Notes under the pieces: generated by a model
Databases searched by the model: none
What the model was told of the DNA's origin: nothing
The model's input: only the letters and a program-made list of their open reading frames with translations
Position numbers and translations under genes: made by a program
Shown here: positions 5,903 to 6,382 of the stretch, piece by piece
Position numbering within the stretch: the first letter of the stretch is position 1
Layout: each line of letters starts with the position of its first letter
DNA from: Bacteroidota bacterium
GTDB lineage: Bacteria > Bacteroidota > Bacteroidia > Flavobacteriales > Flavobacteriaceae
Length of the DNA stretch: 6,382 nt
NCBI GenBank assembly: GCA_009937085.1
Contig: JAACDD010000095.1
Coordinates: forward strand, 1 to 6,382
Direction of reading: 5' to 3'

Positions 5903-6382
5903 TAATTGTTGTAGTATTTACTGTTCCAAATGGCTTTACTTACGTTCTTGCCTCTAGCGAATGTATAATAAATTACAATTGCAGCAACGGATTTAAACAT
6001 AAAGAAGTATATCAAGAAAAAATCACTGGCTGTTGGATTCGGTGTAAATACAGACAACGGAACAAAAAACGATAGCATAAAACTTCCAACCAGTATGGCA
6101 ATGCACATAGTAAAGAGGTTTTTAAACGGCCACACCAAAAACTTTCTAAGTGGGTGTAAATCGTTACCCCATTGATGAATAAGGTAGTAATACCCATTTC
6201 CCATAGGCGCAAAAAGCAACGGATCGTCTGCGTTTTCTAATTTGAAAAGTTTAGAAGGAGCCATCATTTTTAGCGCTGACAATTCTGTTTGATGTGTTTT
6301 TTCAATGGCTTTAATTTCCTCAACTGCTTCAATGGGAAACTGTCCTTTAAACAAATTGGCATCTAAAAAACGCAATCTATAA
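5902..6382 (-). CDS. Conserved hypothetical membrane protein (5' end probably outside window)
   Basis: I do not recognise a named family. The frame is open to the right edge. A TTG at 6375 could start a 157-residue protein, but there is no ATG near it and the frame continues upstream, so the true start probably lies beyond 6382. Numbered from that TTG, residues 1-80 are soluble and charged, with LFAPMGNGYYYLIHQWGNDL at 54-73 followed by a basic stretch. Two hydrophobic segments, about 88-110 and 118-140, look like a pair of transmembrane helices, with the loop TPNPTAS between them and a basic C-terminus (ARGKNVSK). Both ends are likely cytoplasmic by the positive-inside rule. It overlaps the DUF2007 gene by one base, which suggests a two-gene operon and possibly a functional partnership. 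No motif pointing to transport or catalysis is visible. Confidence 0.8.
   Translation of the reverse strand, partial: YRLRFLDANLFKGQFPIEAVEEIKAIEKTHQTELSALKMMAPSKLFKLENADDPLLFAPMGNGYYYLIHQWGNDLHPLRKFLVWPFKNLFTMCIAILVGSFMLSFFVPLSVFTPNPTASDFFLIYFFMFKSVAAIVIYYTFARGKNVSKAIWNSKYYNN

Noticed and set aside
6012..6212. Minus-strand 66-codon open frame in another frame of the membrane protein gene
   Set aside because: It is wholly inside the membrane protein gene in another frame, with no independent support.
1..6382. Mobile elements, CRISPR arrays, tRNA genes or a defence/biosynthetic cluster
   Set aside because: No transposase or integrase motifs, terminal inverted repeats, regularly spaced repeats or tRNA-like folds were seen. 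Gene content and style are uniform along the window.

Overview
The window looks like chromosomal DNA from a member of the Bacteroidota, most likely a Flavobacteriaceae-type marine or soil bacterium. The DNA is AT-rich and start codons lack Shine-Dalgarno sequences. Three perfect matches to the Bacteroidota -7 promoter element (TAnnTTTG) lie in front of genes. The protein set also fits: a lipoprotein glutaminyl cyclotransferase, a beta-helix lipoprotein, a YbiT-type ABC-F protein and a DUF2007 protein. I cannot name the genus.

Left part (minus strand, 1-2354). A lipoprotein glutaminyl-peptide cyclotransferase is followed by a large putative surface or periplasmic lipoprotein with a right-handed beta-helix, which runs off the left edge. 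The two genes overlap, and the second has no ATG start, only TTG codons inside the end of the first. They are probably one transcript with coupled translation. A -7 promoter element sits only 6 nt before the cyclotransferase ATG, so the mRNA may be nearly leaderless.

Centre (plus strand, 2417-4055). A divergent promoter drives the small signal recognition particle RNA (4.5S type). Eight bases after its 3' end starts an NADP-type short-chain dehydrogenase gene, which is 5 bp from a small transaldolase/fructose-6-phosphate aldolase gene. A strong intrinsic terminator closes the unit. The dehydrogenase has almost no leader of its own, so the unit is either read through from the SRP RNA promoter or started in an unusual way.

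Right part (4057-6382). Its own -7 element, directly abutting the previous terminator, precedes a YbiT-type ABC-F ATPase of the ribosome-associated family. This protein is strikingly asymmetric: one composite ATP site is complete, the other has lost both its Walker A and its signature motif. Convergent to it on the minus strand are a small membrane protein gene (probably starting beyond the right edge) and a 67-residue DUF2007 gene. These two overlap by one base (TAATG). The DUF2007 and ABC-F stop codons overlap by two bases, with no clear terminator between them.

Most genes are housekeeping or family members of known type. I see no mobile element, CRISPR array, tRNA or defence system. The points most worth a second look are the half-dead ABC-F ATPase, the SRP RNA/dehydrogenase junction, the non-ATG overlapping lipoprotein start, and the Phe-for-Tyr active-site identity in the aldolase.
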